Notes under the pieces: generated by a model
The model's input: the letters and a program-made list of their open reading frames with translations, nothing else
Databases searched by the model: none
What the model was told of the DNA's origin: nothing
Translations under genes and position numbers: made by a program
Source: Methylococcus capsulatus str. Texas = ATCC 19069
GTDB taxonomy: Bacteria; Pseudomonadota; Gammaproteobacteria; Methylococcales; Methylococcaceae
DNA: 64,000 nucleotides
NCBI RefSeq assembly: GCF_000424685.1
Contig: NZ_AUKJ01000003.1
Location: 1 to 64,000, forward strand
Direction: 5' to 3'
Shown: positions 9,600-19,285 of the stretch, one piece after another
Numbering within the stretch: the first letter of the stretch is position 1
Layout: each line of letters opens with the position of its first letter

Positions 9600-11135
9600 T
9601 CATTCCGCCGCAGCCACCGAGGTCGGCCCTTCCGGCAGGGACTCGTGGACCCGGGCCAAGAGGGTGCTCACCGCGCCGTCACTGAGATCGAGCGCGAGCC
9701 GCGGAAACAGTCCCAGAATCACGATCCATGCCGCCAGCGCGGCGGCGACCAGGCGTTCGCGCGACCTGAGGTCCCATTCGCCGGCTGCCATGCCCAGCTT
9801 GTCCGGTCCGAGGAAGGCTCGCCGGAAATATCCGAGCATGCCGGCCGCGGCGACGACATCGGCAAACAGAGCCGCGAGCCCGAGTCCCATGTGTTGTCGC
9901 AACAGACCGATGAGAATCAGGTGTTCGGCGGCAAAGCCACTGGTACCGGGCACGCCGAGGCTGGCCAGACCCAGGAGGAAGAACAGCGCGCCGAGCAGCG
10001 GCATCGGCCGCGCCAGGCCGCCCAACCGGTCTATTTCCGTCGAGCCGATCCGGTGCTGGATGAACCCCGCGACCAGGAACAGCCCGCCCGCCACGATGCC
10101 GAAATTGGCGAGCTGAAACAGCGCACCCTGCACGGCCTGGAAGTTCAAAGCCGCAAGGCCGGCGACGACCAGGCCGACGTGGCTGATGCTGGAAAACGCC
10201 AGCAGCCGGCGCAGGTTGGTCTGCCGCATTGCCACGAGGGCGCCGTAGGCGGCGGTGACGATGCCGGCCCCTGCCACCAGCCCGCGATGTTCCAACGCGG
10301 CTTGCGGGCTCAACGGCACGGCGAAACGCACGATGCCGAAGGCGCCGAGCTTGAGCCCGGCCAGCCAGGCGGCGAGCCCCGCCGGGCCTTCCATGGCGAG
10401 GGTCGGCAGCCAGCCGTGAAAAGGAAACAGCGGCGCCTTGATGGCGAAGCCCAGCATAAACAGGAGGAACACCGTCGTCGCCAGCCGTCCGTCGAGCGGG
10501 GTATCCAGCAGCGCCAGATAATCGAAACTCAGGCCGGCGGGCACCGGAACACCGAGGAAGCGGGCGTGATTCAGGGCCAGCAGCAGAATGGCGAACAGCA
10601 GGGGGATGCCGCCCGCCAGCATGAACAGGGCGTATTTGACGGCGGCGTAGCGCCGCTGCGGACCGGTACCGCAAAAACCGGCCAAGAGGTAGACCGGGGC
10701 GATCGTCATCTCCCAGAAAAGGAAAAACAACATCAGGTCGGTGGCGCAAAACACGCCGACGGTCGCCCCTCCCAACATCAGGATCATGCCGTAGTACAGT
10801 CGCACCCGGCTCTGCACCACCGTCCAGGAGGCCACGATGACCGCCAGGTTCAGGACGGCGCCGAGAAACGGGAACAGCACCGTGACGCCGTCCACGCCGA
10901 GGTGGTAATACGCGTTGAGCGAAGGAATCCAGGCATGGCGCTCGACAAACTGCAGGCGGGGATCGACCGGATCGAACCCCCACAGCAGCACCGTGGCCAG
11001 CAGCAGCTCCAACACGGCGGCGGCCAGCGCCAGGCTCCTGGCGGTCTCCGGTTTCGGCACCAAGACCATGGCAAGGGCGGCCGCGAATGGCAGGCCGATC
11101 AGCAGACTGAGCAACGGTAAGGCCTCGGGAATCAT
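9600..11135 (-). CDS. NuoM-type proton-channel subunit of DAB-like complex (last gene)
   Basis: 511-aa polytopic membrane protein of the Mrp/NuoL/M/N antiporter superfamily. Key residues of a working proton channel are present: Glu in FWEMTIAP (TM5), Lys in GFAIKAPLFPFHGWLP (TM7), and Lys in LKLGAFGIV (TM8). It is the fifth and last gene of the dab operon, 19 nt after the preceding subunit. With no nuo hydrophilic subunits nearby, a role in DabA-linked energy coupling is more likely than complex I. Annotation pipelines would call it NADH dehydrogenase subunit M. Confidence 0.82.
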   Translation of the reverse strand: MIPEALPLLSLLIGLPFAAALAMVLVPKPETARSLALAAAVLELLLATVLLWGFDPVDPRLQFVERHAWIPSLNAYYHLGVDGVTVLFPFLGAVLNLAVIVASWTVVQSRVRLYYGMILMLGGATVGVFCATDLMLFFLFWEMTIAPVYLLAGFCGTGPQRRYAAVKYALFMLAGGIPLLFAILLLALNHARFLGVPVPAGLSFDYLALLDTPLDGRLATTVFLLFMLGFAIKAPLFPFHGWLPTLAMEGPAGLAAWLAGLKLGAFGIVRFAVPLSPQAALEHRGLVAGAGIVTAAYGALVAMRQTNLRRLLAFSSISHVGLVVAGLAALNFQAVQGALFQLANFGIVAGGLFLVAGFIQHRIGSTEIDRLGGLARPMPLLGALFFLLGLASLGVPGTSGFAAEHLILIGLLRQHMGLGLAALFADVVAAAGMLGYFRRAFLGPDKLGMAAGEWDLRSRERLVAAALAAWIVILGLFPRLALDLSDGAVSTLLARVHESLPEGPTSVAAAE

Positions 11136-11154
11136 GGTGTCGTCAACGCTCCGC

Positions 11155-12705
11155 TCATGAGGGATGGGTGGACGGGCGCGCTGCGGCCGGAAGCACCGCG
11201 GACGGCGGAGTGTACACTTGCGCCAGCCGGAACAGCGACTGGCGGGTGAGATGGACCCACGGAGCCGTGTAGAACCCCACCCCCAGCAACACCAGGCACA
11301 GCAAGGCGATCAGCGTGTGCTCCCGCCAGCCCGGCCGCGGCCGTTCGGGATAGGGCCGGTGCGAGCGGCGATGCGCCAGAAAGATGCGCTGGAACGCCCA
11401 CAGCAAAAAGCCCGCGGCCAGCACGTTGCCGACGGCGACCGCGATCGCGACGGCGGGACCGCGGTTCTCGATCAGCCCTTCCAGCAGCAGATGTGCGGCG
11501 TCGAAGCCGGGCGTGCCCGGCATGGCGATGGTGCTCGAGGCGGCGACCAGGAACAGCAGGCCCGGTCCCGGCAAGGATTCGAACAGGCCGCCCAGACGCG
11601 GCAGCAGCAGCGTGCCGGTACGGCACCGGAGCATGCCGGCCAGGAAGAACAGCCCCGCCCCCGCCACCCCGAAGTCGAATGCCAGCAGCAGCGTACCGCT
11701 CAAGCCTTCGAGGTCGAGGGCGAAGACGCCGGCCACCAGCATTCCGGTCTGGCTGACCGTGGCGAAGGCCATCAGGCGGCGGAAATCGAGCTGCATCAGG
11801 GCGAGCACCGCACCGTAGAACAGGCCGGCCAGCGCCAGGCCCAGTGTCAACGCGGTCCACTCGTGGACCGCGTTGGGCAGCAGCGGCAAGACGAAGCGCA
11901 GCAGGCCATAGATGCCCACTTTCATACCCACCAGCAGCGCCAAGGCGGTGACCGGCGGGCCCTGCGCCGCGACGATCGGCAGCCAGCCGTGCAGCGGGAA
12001 CTGCGCCAGGCGCACCGAGAATCCATAGAACAGCAGCACGAAAACCAGGGATTCGAACGTGCCCGACAGCGGGGTCTCCAGCAGCGCCGCCAGATCGTAA
12101 GACCAGATTCCCGTGGCCCGCGCATGCCCCAACCCCAACAGGAAAACACCCACGCCCAGCAGCGCCAGCCCCATACCGGCGAAGCGCAGGTAGACCCGCC
12201 TGGCCTCGGTGCCGTCGCCACCCTCCCAGCGCCCCAGGATCAAAGCGACCGGCCACAGCTCGAGGCAGGCTGCTATCCAAAATTGGACCAGATCCAGGGC
12301 GAGAAACATACCCATCGCCGTAGCCTCGCAGGCCAGCACCGTCGCCACGTACAGGCCGGAGGGGCCGTCCTTTCCGACTTCCCGGCACAGCAGGGCCAGT
12401 ACCGTCAGCAGCGCGGTCAGCAGGACGAACCCCAGGCTGATGCCATCAACGCCCAGGTGGTAATTCAAGAGGGACAGGAACACCGTGTGTTCAGTGAACT
12501 GGAAATCGGCGGTCCCGGCATCGAACCGGGCCAGCAGGAACAAGGCCACCCCCAGCTCGGCGAGGCTGCCGGCCAAGCCGATGATCCAGGCCAGACCCCG
12601 CTGTTCTGCCCGTAGCGCAGCCAGCATGAACACCAACGGCAATCCAATCAAGGTGCTCAGCACCGGGAAGCCGGTGATTTCGGACCAGGGTATCTCGCCC
12701 GTCAT
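11155..12705 (-). CDS. NuoL/M-like membrane subunit with altered channel residues
   Basis: 516-aa polytopic member of the antiporter superfamily, fourth gene of the dab operon. The LHGWLP signature is kept, but the TM7 lysine of pumping homologues (GFxxK) is arginine here (GFSVRLAQFPLHGWLP, R232). The TM5 glutamate (FWE in the paralogues) is displaced (ACLELWPV). The TM8 lysine (GMKVGIYG) remains. It may be a structural or non-pumping subunit, or use a modified channel. The ATG at 12705 lies 10 nt after the previous stop. Confidence 0.78.
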   Translation of the reverse strand: MTGEIPWSEITGFPVLSTLIGLPLVFMLAALRAEQRGLAWIIGLAGSLAELGVALFLLARFDAGTADFQFTEHTVFLSLLNYHLGVDGISLGFVLLTALLTVLALLCREVGKDGPSGLYVATVLACEATAMGMFLALDLVQFWIAACLELWPVALILGRWEGGDGTEARRVYLRFAGMGLALLGVGVFLLGLGHARATGIWSYDLAALLETPLSGTFESLVFVLLFYGFSVRLAQFPLHGWLPIVAAQGPPVTALALLVGMKVGIYGLLRFVLPLLPNAVHEWTALTLGLALAGLFYGAVLALMQLDFRRLMAFATVSQTGMLVAGVFALDLEGLSGTLLLAFDFGVAGAGLFFLAGMLRCRTGTLLLPRLGGLFESLPGPGLLFLVAASSTIAMPGTPGFDAAHLLLEGLIENRGPAVAIAVAVGNVLAAGFLLWAFQRIFLAHRRSHRPYPERPRPGWREHTLIALLCLVLLGVGFYTAPWVHLTRQSLFRLAQVYTPPSAVLPAAARPSTHPS

Positions 12706-12715
12706 GGAATCCCTT

Positions 12716-14281
12716 TCACCCGACCGCGAACAGTGAAATCAGCAACACCAGGCACACGTAGCGTGGCTCGGCGAGCAGCGCCTCGAGCCGCTGCAGGGCA
12801 CGACCGAGACGCCGTCCCGCCCGCCACAGGTCGAGGCCGACGCCCCGCAGAACCAGACGGTCCTCGAACCAGTGCAGGACATCAGCAGTGCGGGCGACGA
12901 TCCAGCCCGGCAGCCCCCCGATCCGCCGCTCCGCCTCTGCGCCCAGCGGCACCCCGATACGCCGCTCCTCCCAGTTGGCGAGCGCCGCAAGCGCCTGGAC
13001 CGCGGGGACCGGGGCATCGAGGAGACGATCCAGCACCCGGCGGTCGAAAGTATCGAAGTCGTCCGCCAGGCGCTGCACCGGCAGGACGCAGGCGCGGTCC
13101 ACTGCGGGCTCCAGCCAAAACCGGTTCAGCGAGGCGGCGTAGCCCCGGCGGCTTTCGGCCAGCCAGGCCGGCAAAGGTCGGGGCGGCTGTCCGGAAAGCG
13201 CATGCATCAGCCCGGGCGCGGCGAGGAACTGGTAGCCACGAACGACGGCATGGGCGAACAGATGCCAGAACGCGAGCTGCCAGAACCCCAGGCCGCAGGC
13301 CAGAAACATCAGTCCGACCTGGGCCAGAGTCGAAAACGCCAGAGCGGATTTGACGTCGGTCTGGCTGAGCCCGCAGAAATAGCCGTAGAGCGCGGTCGCG
13401 AGACCGGCCGCCGCCATCAGCGCCGACACCGCCTCGGCCTGGGCGAACAGGGGTTCGAGCCGCAGCACCAGGTAAACCCCGGCATGGATCATCAGCGCCC
13501 CGTAGAAAAGCGTGCTCGACGGCGTCGGCCCCTCCATGGCGCGCGCCAGCCACGGCGAGAAAGGCACCTGGGCGGATTTGGCAAAAGCCGCGACCAGGAA
13601 GCACGCAGCCACGAGGTTCTGCTTCTCCGGCGAGAGCCGCGCCAGGCCGGCCAGCAACCTCGACCACTCGAGCTGACCGGTCCAGGCGAAGCTCAGGGCG
13701 ATCGCCAGAACCAAGCCGGCGTCCCCCACACGGTTGGTGAGGAAGGCTCGGGTGGCGTTGCCCGCCGCAACCGGACGATCGTAGGCGTAAGCAATCAGGA
13801 GGTAGGAGCAGACCCCGGCCAGCTCCCAGCCGAAAAACGTCAGCACCGGATTCCCGGCCAGCACCAGGAGCTGCATCGCCCCGGTGAACAGGCTGAGCAC
13901 CAGGAAGAACCGGTGGAAGCCCCGCTCGCGGTGCATGTAGTCAATGGAAAAGTGCGCGACCAGGTAGGCCATGAGGGCGATCAGCACGGACAAACCCGAG
14001 CTCAGACGGTCGAGCTGGAGGCTGAGGAGCACGCGGTAATCCGCACTGGCCAGCCAGGTGCCCAGCACCGTTCGGGCATCGAGAATGCCGGCGGATCCCA
14101 GCACCAGCAGCAGCAAAGCCAGCAGTCCGGATGCCCCCAGCGCCGCCAGCGCGATCCGGGCGCTCACGCGTTCGCAGGATTCGCCCTCCAGACGCCCGAG
14201 CGCGATGCCCGCGGCGATGCAGAACGCGGCTGCTGCGGGCAGCATTGGAATCAGAACAGCGGCTTTTTCGAGAGAGGCCAT
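12716..14281 (-). CDS. NuoL-type subunit, probable DabB partner of DabA
   Basis: 521-aa membrane protein of the NuoL/DabB group. TM5 Glu is in GWELAGVCSYLLI and TM7 Lys in AFAKSAQVPFSPWL; MEGPTPSSTL is a typical NuoL segment. The last ~150 residues form a charged amphipathic extension ending in a hydrophobic helix, reminiscent of the NuoL lateral arm. It directly follows dabA (9-nt gap). In characterised DAB systems a cation-channel DabB works with DabA to energise CO2 hydration, so this is the best DabB candidate of the four subunits. Confidence 0.8.
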   Translation of the reverse strand: MASLEKAAVLIPMLPAAAAFCIAAGIALGRLEGESCERVSARIALAALGASGLLALLLLVLGSAGILDARTVLGTWLASADYRVLLSLQLDRLSSGLSVLIALMAYLVAHFSIDYMHRERGFHRFFLVLSLFTGAMQLLVLAGNPVLTFFGWELAGVCSYLLIAYAYDRPVAAGNATRAFLTNRVGDAGLVLAIALSFAWTGQLEWSRLLAGLARLSPEKQNLVAACFLVAAFAKSAQVPFSPWLARAMEGPTPSSTLFYGALMIHAGVYLVLRLEPLFAQAEAVSALMAAAGLATALYGYFCGLSQTDVKSALAFSTLAQVGLMFLACGLGFWQLAFWHLFAHAVVRGYQFLAAPGLMHALSGQPPRPLPAWLAESRRGYAASLNRFWLEPAVDRACVLPVQRLADDFDTFDRRVLDRLLDAPVPAVQALAALANWEERRIGVPLGAEAERRIGGLPGWIVARTADVLHWFEDRLVLRGVGLDLWRAGRRLGRALQRLEALLAEPRYVCLVLLISLFAVG

Positions 14282-14290
14282 CGCGGGGCG

Positions 14291-17200
14291 TCAAACGGCG
14301 ATCAAGGCAGGAGCCAGCGGCTCGACATGGCCCTCGAACCAGTCGGTCGAACGGCCGCACAACGCCATATCGGTCGCCGCGCCGGCCCAGGGAACAAAGC
14401 CCCGTTCCGGATCGAACACCGAAATCGTACCGTCGCCCGGGTCGATCGCGGACAACAGGATCCAGCCGTTGCCGACCAGCTCCCGGATCGGCGGCTGGCG
14501 GCGGTAGATCGCCGCCAGGATTTCCGGCGTCTGCTCCACCACGACCTGCAGCCGCATGGCTTCGTGGACTTCGGCCATCTGCCGCGGCAGACCGGTACGC
14601 AGATCGCTGGCGGCGCCCTCCATGATCCCGAACAGGCCGGTCACGTTGTGGGCGACCTTGGAACCGCAGCCATGGCGCTCGTTGTTCACCGTGGAAAAAT
14701 AGTATTCGAGGTTGATACCGGCCCCCACGGGACCCGCCGCCAGCAGGATCCCTTCCAGGATGCGCCCTTCCGGATCACGGGTCGGGTCGTAGGAAATCAG
14801 GAACACCCGGCGGTCGAGGAACAGACCCCGGCTGACCGAACGCCGGCCGATCAGGGCGGCGGCATTGGTCGCATGACCCAATTCCGGCCGTGCCTGACTG
14901 AAATCCACCGAGCGCGCGCTGACATGGCGCAGCGCCCGGGCCGGCGAGGGCCGCCGGGGCGCCGAGGCGAAACGGCGGCAGCGCTCCTGGGCCGAAAGCC
15001 GGCAGGCCTCGTCCAGCTGCGCTGCGAAGGCATGCCAGCCGATGCGGCTCAAAGGCGGGATGTCCTGCACGTCGAACCAGGTGATTTCCTCGCTGCAGGT
15101 GTTGTGCTCGGCGCCGACGAACCAAGTGTCCGCCGGTACTACCAAGCCCCGCTGCGCCAGTTGCTCCCGGACCTGGGGCCGGTTGGCCATGGCTGCGAAC
15201 ACCCGCGCATTGGGACCGCCGTGGCGCCCGCTGCAGGCCCCGCAGTCGTAGGCCGCGAGGTGCGGGTTGTTCCGGCTGGCGGAACCGTGCCCCATCAGCA
15301 CCACGATGGGCGCGAAGCCCTGAGTCAGGCCGATGTTCAGCAGGAATGCCGCCACCCGGTCCGCCTGTTCCGCGTCGGTCAGGCCCGGGCGGGGCTGCTC
15401 CGGACCGGCCGGCGCCGCATCATCCGCCGCATGCAGCGCCAGCGTGGTCGGCACCTCGGGCATCCAGAGGTCCGCCAGCCAGCGGGACAACGTCGCCGCC
15501 CAGCGCGGCAGCAGGACCTTCGCGATCAGGCCAACCGCGACGCCAGGAGCCACCAGATCGATCAGCAGGTGGGAGCTGAGCAAGTTGCGCCGGATTTCCT
15601 GATTGAAGACCCGGCCGAGCAGCCGGACGACTCCCCGCCTATGGTCGTGCAATCGCCGAGCCGCTTCCTCGCCGGGGCGGGGAACCTCGCGCACTTCGTG
15701 GGAGGGTGTGACGACGATCGGGCACAGGGCCGAAGGTTCGGCATCGTCCAGCCCCTGCCAGTACATGGGAATTCCGAAAAATCCCGCGGCCCCCAGGGTC
15801 TCGACGGCGGGGTTCAGTTCTTCCAGATGGCGACGGACGCCCTCCTCCCGGTCATCCATGCAGAACACGATCTGCGCCTGAGGGCGCTCGTCGCGGGTGG
15901 CCCAGCGCCCGCGCCCATGGTTGCTGGCCAGTGCGTTGAACAGAGGCTCGCGGTAGTGGCGTTCGTAGGCGCACAGCCACAGGTAGCCGCGCTGCGCGGG
16001 CGTCAGCTCGTCCAGCGCGCAGAGCAGCCGTTCGATCTCGCTGGCCGACAATGCCTGGACATCGTGCGCCGAAAGCCCCAGATGCTGAGCCAGCTTGAAC
16101 AGCCGCCAGCCGCTGCCGTGGAGGCGAATGCGTAGGTCCCGCCCTGCCCCGGGCGCGTGGCGCCAGGAAAAGATCATGTCGGCAGCGACACGCCACGGCT
16201 TCCTGTCGACGCGCTCACAGCCGGCCCGCCGTACCAGATCGGCACACGTCGCGGCCAGGAACTCCGGCAGGTCACCGCAGTACAAGGCGTGACGAACCAC
16301 GAACTCGGAAAGATGAGCCTCGAAATAGCGTGCCAGTTCGCCGATGTGGCCGCCGATGCCCCAGGTTTCCGAACAGATCCGCCCCAGGTAGCGGCGGTCC
16401 AGGATGAGGCGAACCGCCAGATAGTCCATCAGGCTCACGGGCACCGTCCGGTTGGCCCGGTAGAGCGGGCGGTGGGCCCGCCAGTTCATCATCCCGGACC
16501 AGCCGGGCAGTTCCAGCGCCAGGCGCTCCAAATAACCCTCCCAGTACGGCAAGGGGATGCCTCGCTGCTCGAGCTCGAAGACGACCACCTCGGCCGGATC
16601 GTCGGGCAGAGCGTCCAGCTCGGCGTGGCCCAACGGAACCTCGCCAAGCCCCCCTTCGGCGCCATGCCGCATGGAACGCTTCCAGGCCGCATAGAATCCC
16701 AAGCTCCGGTCCGGAGAATGCCAGGCGGCCAGCCCTTCGTCGAGGTGCGAAGCGCAATGGCGAATGAGCTGGGGCCGGACGCGGTCGAGCACGTCCTGCC
16801 CAGTCAGCTTCAGTATGAAGCCGCGAAGGGTTTGCTCCCGGCCCACGGCATCGATCTCTTCGGCAAGCAAGGCACGCGCCTCCTCACGCATGGCTCGATG
16901 CGACACCGAAAGCCCGCCGCCGGAGGATTCGGCCTTGAAATCAGCGTACAGCGCTTCGGCGTGGGCGATGGCGTGACCCAACAGATCCTCCGGATGCGAG
17001 GCGGTGTAGTCGCCCAGCCCGAGCCGTTCCAGACAGGCGTCCCACAGATCCCGCACCAGCCGACGCGAGGCGACGGCCTCTCCCCGTCCGCGCTTGGCCG
17101 ACTCCATGAGCCGGCGCCGGGCTTCGGGCGAAACCTCCGGATCAAAGCGGTCGAGCGCCTCGAGTTCGTCGACCAGCCAGGTAAAACGGGCAGGATCCAC

Positions 17201-17578
17201 GGGTTCGAGGTCCACCGTCAGCCGCAGGCGATGGATCTGGCGGCGGGTCACAGGCTCGCCGCCGGCGACGGCGAGAACTTCCTCCCCCGCCGCCCCGAGG
17301 TGGCGGTCGAGTACCGCGTCGATGTCGGCATCGTCGATGCGGCCTTTCCGGTGCAGCGCACGAAATTCGTTTTCCGGCAGATAGCCACGGATGCCGGTGA
17401 GACGCTCGGCTTCCTCCAACGCCGCTGCGAACGGCAGGTGCTGGAATCCGTGCAAGGTGTTGTGGTGCACGAAATCCCGGATCGGCGCCTGGCCCGGCAG
17501 CACGTGCTCCATACGTTGGACGGCCTCCGCCAGGCGCATCTTGAGATCGGTAAGGGAGGCGCCGCCCGGGTGGCTCAT
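14291..17578 (-). CDS. dabA: DabA-type inorganic carbon accumulation subunit (DUF2309/UPF0753)
   Basis: 1095-aa protein, longer than the ~830-aa DabA characterised in Halothiobacillus. The beta-carbonic-anhydrase-like zinc site is intact: C573 and D575 in FCMDDREEG, H764 in MGHGSASRNN and C779 in YDCGACSG. The H-to-C spacing of 15 matches my recollection of the characterised enzyme. The N-terminal family signature VHHNTLHGFQHLPF is present. It probably catalyses vectorial CO2 hydration to bicarbonate at the inner membrane, driven by the neighbouring channel subunits. It is second in the operon, 7 nt after a NuoM-like gene. Confidence 0.9.
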   Translation of the reverse strand: MSHPGGASLTDLKMRLAEAVQRMEHVLPGQAPIRDFVHHNTLHGFQHLPFAAALEEAERLTGIRGYLPENEFRALHRKGRIDDADIDAVLDRHLGAAGEEVLAVAGGEPVTRRQIHRLRLTVDLEPVDPARFTWLVDELEALDRFDPEVSPEARRRLMESAKRGRGEAVASRRLVRDLWDACLERLGLGDYTASHPEDLLGHAIAHAEALYADFKAESSGGGLSVSHRAMREEARALLAEEIDAVGREQTLRGFILKLTGQDVLDRVRPQLIRHCASHLDEGLAAWHSPDRSLGFYAAWKRSMRHGAEGGLGEVPLGHAELDALPDDPAEVVVFELEQRGIPLPYWEGYLERLALELPGWSGMMNWRAHRPLYRANRTVPVSLMDYLAVRLILDRRYLGRICSETWGIGGHIGELARYFEAHLSEFVVRHALYCGDLPEFLAATCADLVRRAGCERVDRKPWRVAADMIFSWRHAPGAGRDLRIRLHGSGWRLFKLAQHLGLSAHDVQALSASEIERLLCALDELTPAQRGYLWLCAYERHYREPLFNALASNHGRGRWATRDERPQAQIVFCMDDREEGVRRHLEELNPAVETLGAAGFFGIPMYWQGLDDAEPSALCPIVVTPSHEVREVPRPGEEAARRLHDHRRGVVRLLGRVFNQEIRRNLLSSHLLIDLVAPGVAVGLIAKVLLPRWAATLSRWLADLWMPEVPTTLALHAADDAAPAGPEQPRPGLTDAEQADRVAAFLLNIGLTQGFAPIVVLMGHGSASRNNPHLAAYDCGACSGRHGGPNARVFAAMANRPQVREQLAQRGLVVPADTWFVGAEHNTCSEEITWFDVQDIPPLSRIGWHAFAAQLDEACRLSAQERCRRFASAPRRPSPARALRHVSARSVDFSQARPELGHATNAAALIGRRSVSRGLFLDRRVFLISYDPTRDPEGRILEGILLAAGPVGAGINLEYYFSTVNNERHGCGSKVAHNVTGLFGIMEGAASDLRTGLPRQMAEVHEAMRLQVVVEQTPEILAAIYRRQPPIRELVGNGWILLSAIDPGDGTISVFDPERGFVPWAGAATDMALCGRSTDWFEGHVEPLAPALIAV

Positions 17579-17585
17579 GTCCGAC

Positions 17586-19052
17586 TCAGAGGAATTCGGG
17601 CTGCAGCGCTGCCAGATAATGTCCGATCGACACCCGGCTCAGCTCGAGCAGCGCGGCGGGCGCGAGGCCGAGCCAGACGATGGCCGCCACGAGGCAGGAC
17701 GCGCCGGCGAATTCCGCCGGACGCAGGTCTTCCAGGCCGGACATCGCCGGCTTGGCCGGCCCGGCGACCAGCGCGGCGACACACCGCAGCGCATAGGCGC
17801 CGCCGACCAGGACCCCGAAGCTCGCGACCAGCATCCAGGCACCGAAATGCTGGAAGCCGCCGATCATCGCATGCAATTCGGCGACGAAGCCGACCGAGCC
17901 CGGCAATCCCATGGAAGCCAGCAGAGCCAGCACGGTAAACGCCGCGAGGCGGGGCGCGGTCCGGCCCAAGGCGCCGTAATCGGCGAGTTCGCGGGTATGG
18001 GTGCGTTCGTACAGGAGGCCGATCAAAAGAAACAGCGCGCCCGCCACCAGACCATGGGCGGTCATCTGCATCACCGCGCCGGTCAGACCCACCGGATTCA
18101 TCGCGGCGAGGCCCACCAGCACGAAGCCCATGTGGCTGACCGAGGAATACGCGATCATGGCTTTCAGGTCGCTCTGACGCCATGCCAGCAGCGCGCCGTA
18201 CACGATCCCGACCAGAGCAATCGCCGCCAGCCATGGCTGCATGACGACCACCGCCTCCGGCAACATGGCGCAGGCGCGGATCAAGCCGTAGGCACCCATC
18301 TTCAGCAAGGCGCCGGACAGCAGGATACTGATGGGGCTGGGCGCCTCGACATGCGCCAGCGGCAGCCAGCCATGCAGGGGAAATACCGGCATCTTCACCC
18401 CGAAGCCCGTGAGGAGGCCGAGGAAGATCAAGACCTGGCTGCCGCGCGGCAGGCCGCGCGCCACCCCCTGCATCGAATCCATGAGGGTCGAATGCTCGGC
18501 CGATGCAGCGTAGACCATGAGCAGGGCGATCAGCATGAACACCGAACCGCCCATCGTGTAGAGCACGAAATTCAGGGCGGCCCCGTGCCGGCGCTTGCCG
18601 CCCCACTGATCGATCAGGAAGAACAGCGGGATCAGCGTCAGCTCCCAGAACACGTAGAAAAGCGCCCAGTCACGGGAGAGGAACACGCCCAGCATCCCGA
18701 ATTCCAGACTCAGGAAAGCAATGTAGTAGCCGCGCGGCCGGGGGCCACCCAGGCCCGCCAGCAAGGCCACGAGACAGAGGAAGGCCGAGAGCAGCACCAG
18801 CGGCAGCGAGAAACCGTCTACTCCCAAGGCATAGAAACTGCCCATGCCGGGATTCCAGGGCAGCATTTCGCTGAACTGGACGTCCGGCGAGTTCGTCTCG
18901 AAACGGATGGTGACGAACAGGGTCAACAGCAGACACAGGCCGCTGAACCCCAGGGCGATGCTGCAGGCGTGCCGGTGCCAATGGCGTGGCAGGAAGGCCA
19001 GTACCAGAGCGCCCGCAAGGGGCGTCCAGAGAAGGCAGCTCAATGTTTTCAC
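17586..19052 (-). CDS. NuoM-type proton-channel subunit of DAB-like complex (first gene)
   Basis: 488-aa polytopic antiporter-superfamily protein, first gene of the dab operon. It is the most NuoM-like of the four: Glu in FWELTLIPLFFLI (TM5), Lys in GFGVKMPVFPLHGWLP (TM7) and Lys in LLKMGAYGLIR (TM8) are all present. The ATG at 19052 is divergent from gltX, leaving 233 nt for the operon promoter. The neighbours contain none of the peripheral complex I subunits (nuoB-I), which argues against a respiratory NADH dehydrogenase. Confidence 0.85.
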   Translation of the reverse strand: MKTLSCLLWTPLAGALVLAFLPRHWHRHACSIALGFSGLCLLLTLFVTIRFETNSPDVQFSEMLPWNPGMGSFYALGVDGFSLPLVLLSAFLCLVALLAGLGGPRPRGYYIAFLSLEFGMLGVFLSRDWALFYVFWELTLIPLFFLIDQWGGKRRHGAALNFVLYTMGGSVFMLIALLMVYAASAEHSTLMDSMQGVARGLPRGSQVLIFLGLLTGFGVKMPVFPLHGWLPLAHVEAPSPISILLSGALLKMGAYGLIRACAMLPEAVVVMQPWLAAIALVGIVYGALLAWRQSDLKAMIAYSSVSHMGFVLVGLAAMNPVGLTGAVMQMTAHGLVAGALFLLIGLLYERTHTRELADYGALGRTAPRLAAFTVLALLASMGLPGSVGFVAELHAMIGGFQHFGAWMLVASFGVLVGGAYALRCVAALVAGPAKPAMSGLEDLRPAEFAGASCLVAAIVWLGLAPAALLELSRVSIGHYLAALQPEFL

Positions 19053-19285
19053 GACGACCGGTATCCCGCGGTTTTGTCGATGGTATCGTTTCGAAAGGGG
19101 TTGCCGGCCGCTCCACGGTCACCCGTGCTTCCAGGGACGGTGCCCGCCACACGGCGCAGAAGGTTAACATGCTCCAAGAGGATGGCAAACTGCGGAACGA
19201 GCCACCTCGGCTTGCGGGTGCTCGCTCCTTGCCGTTACTCTTTGATGCTGTTTTCCGGCCACTCGTCCGTTCCGCCATCCGCACC

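Noticed and set aside
12872-16135. 1087-aa plus-strand open frame opposite dabA and the NuoL-type gene
   Set aside because: It is a shadow of GC-rich coding sequence: Arg/Gln/His-rich, no domain, and both minus-strand genes are complete with catalytic residues.
9600-19052. Complex I (NADH dehydrogenase) or Mrp antiporter operon
   Set aside because: Only NuoL/M-type subunits are present, without nuoA-K soluble or small subunits or mrpB-G; the central gene is DUF2309/DabA, so a DAB-type system fits better.
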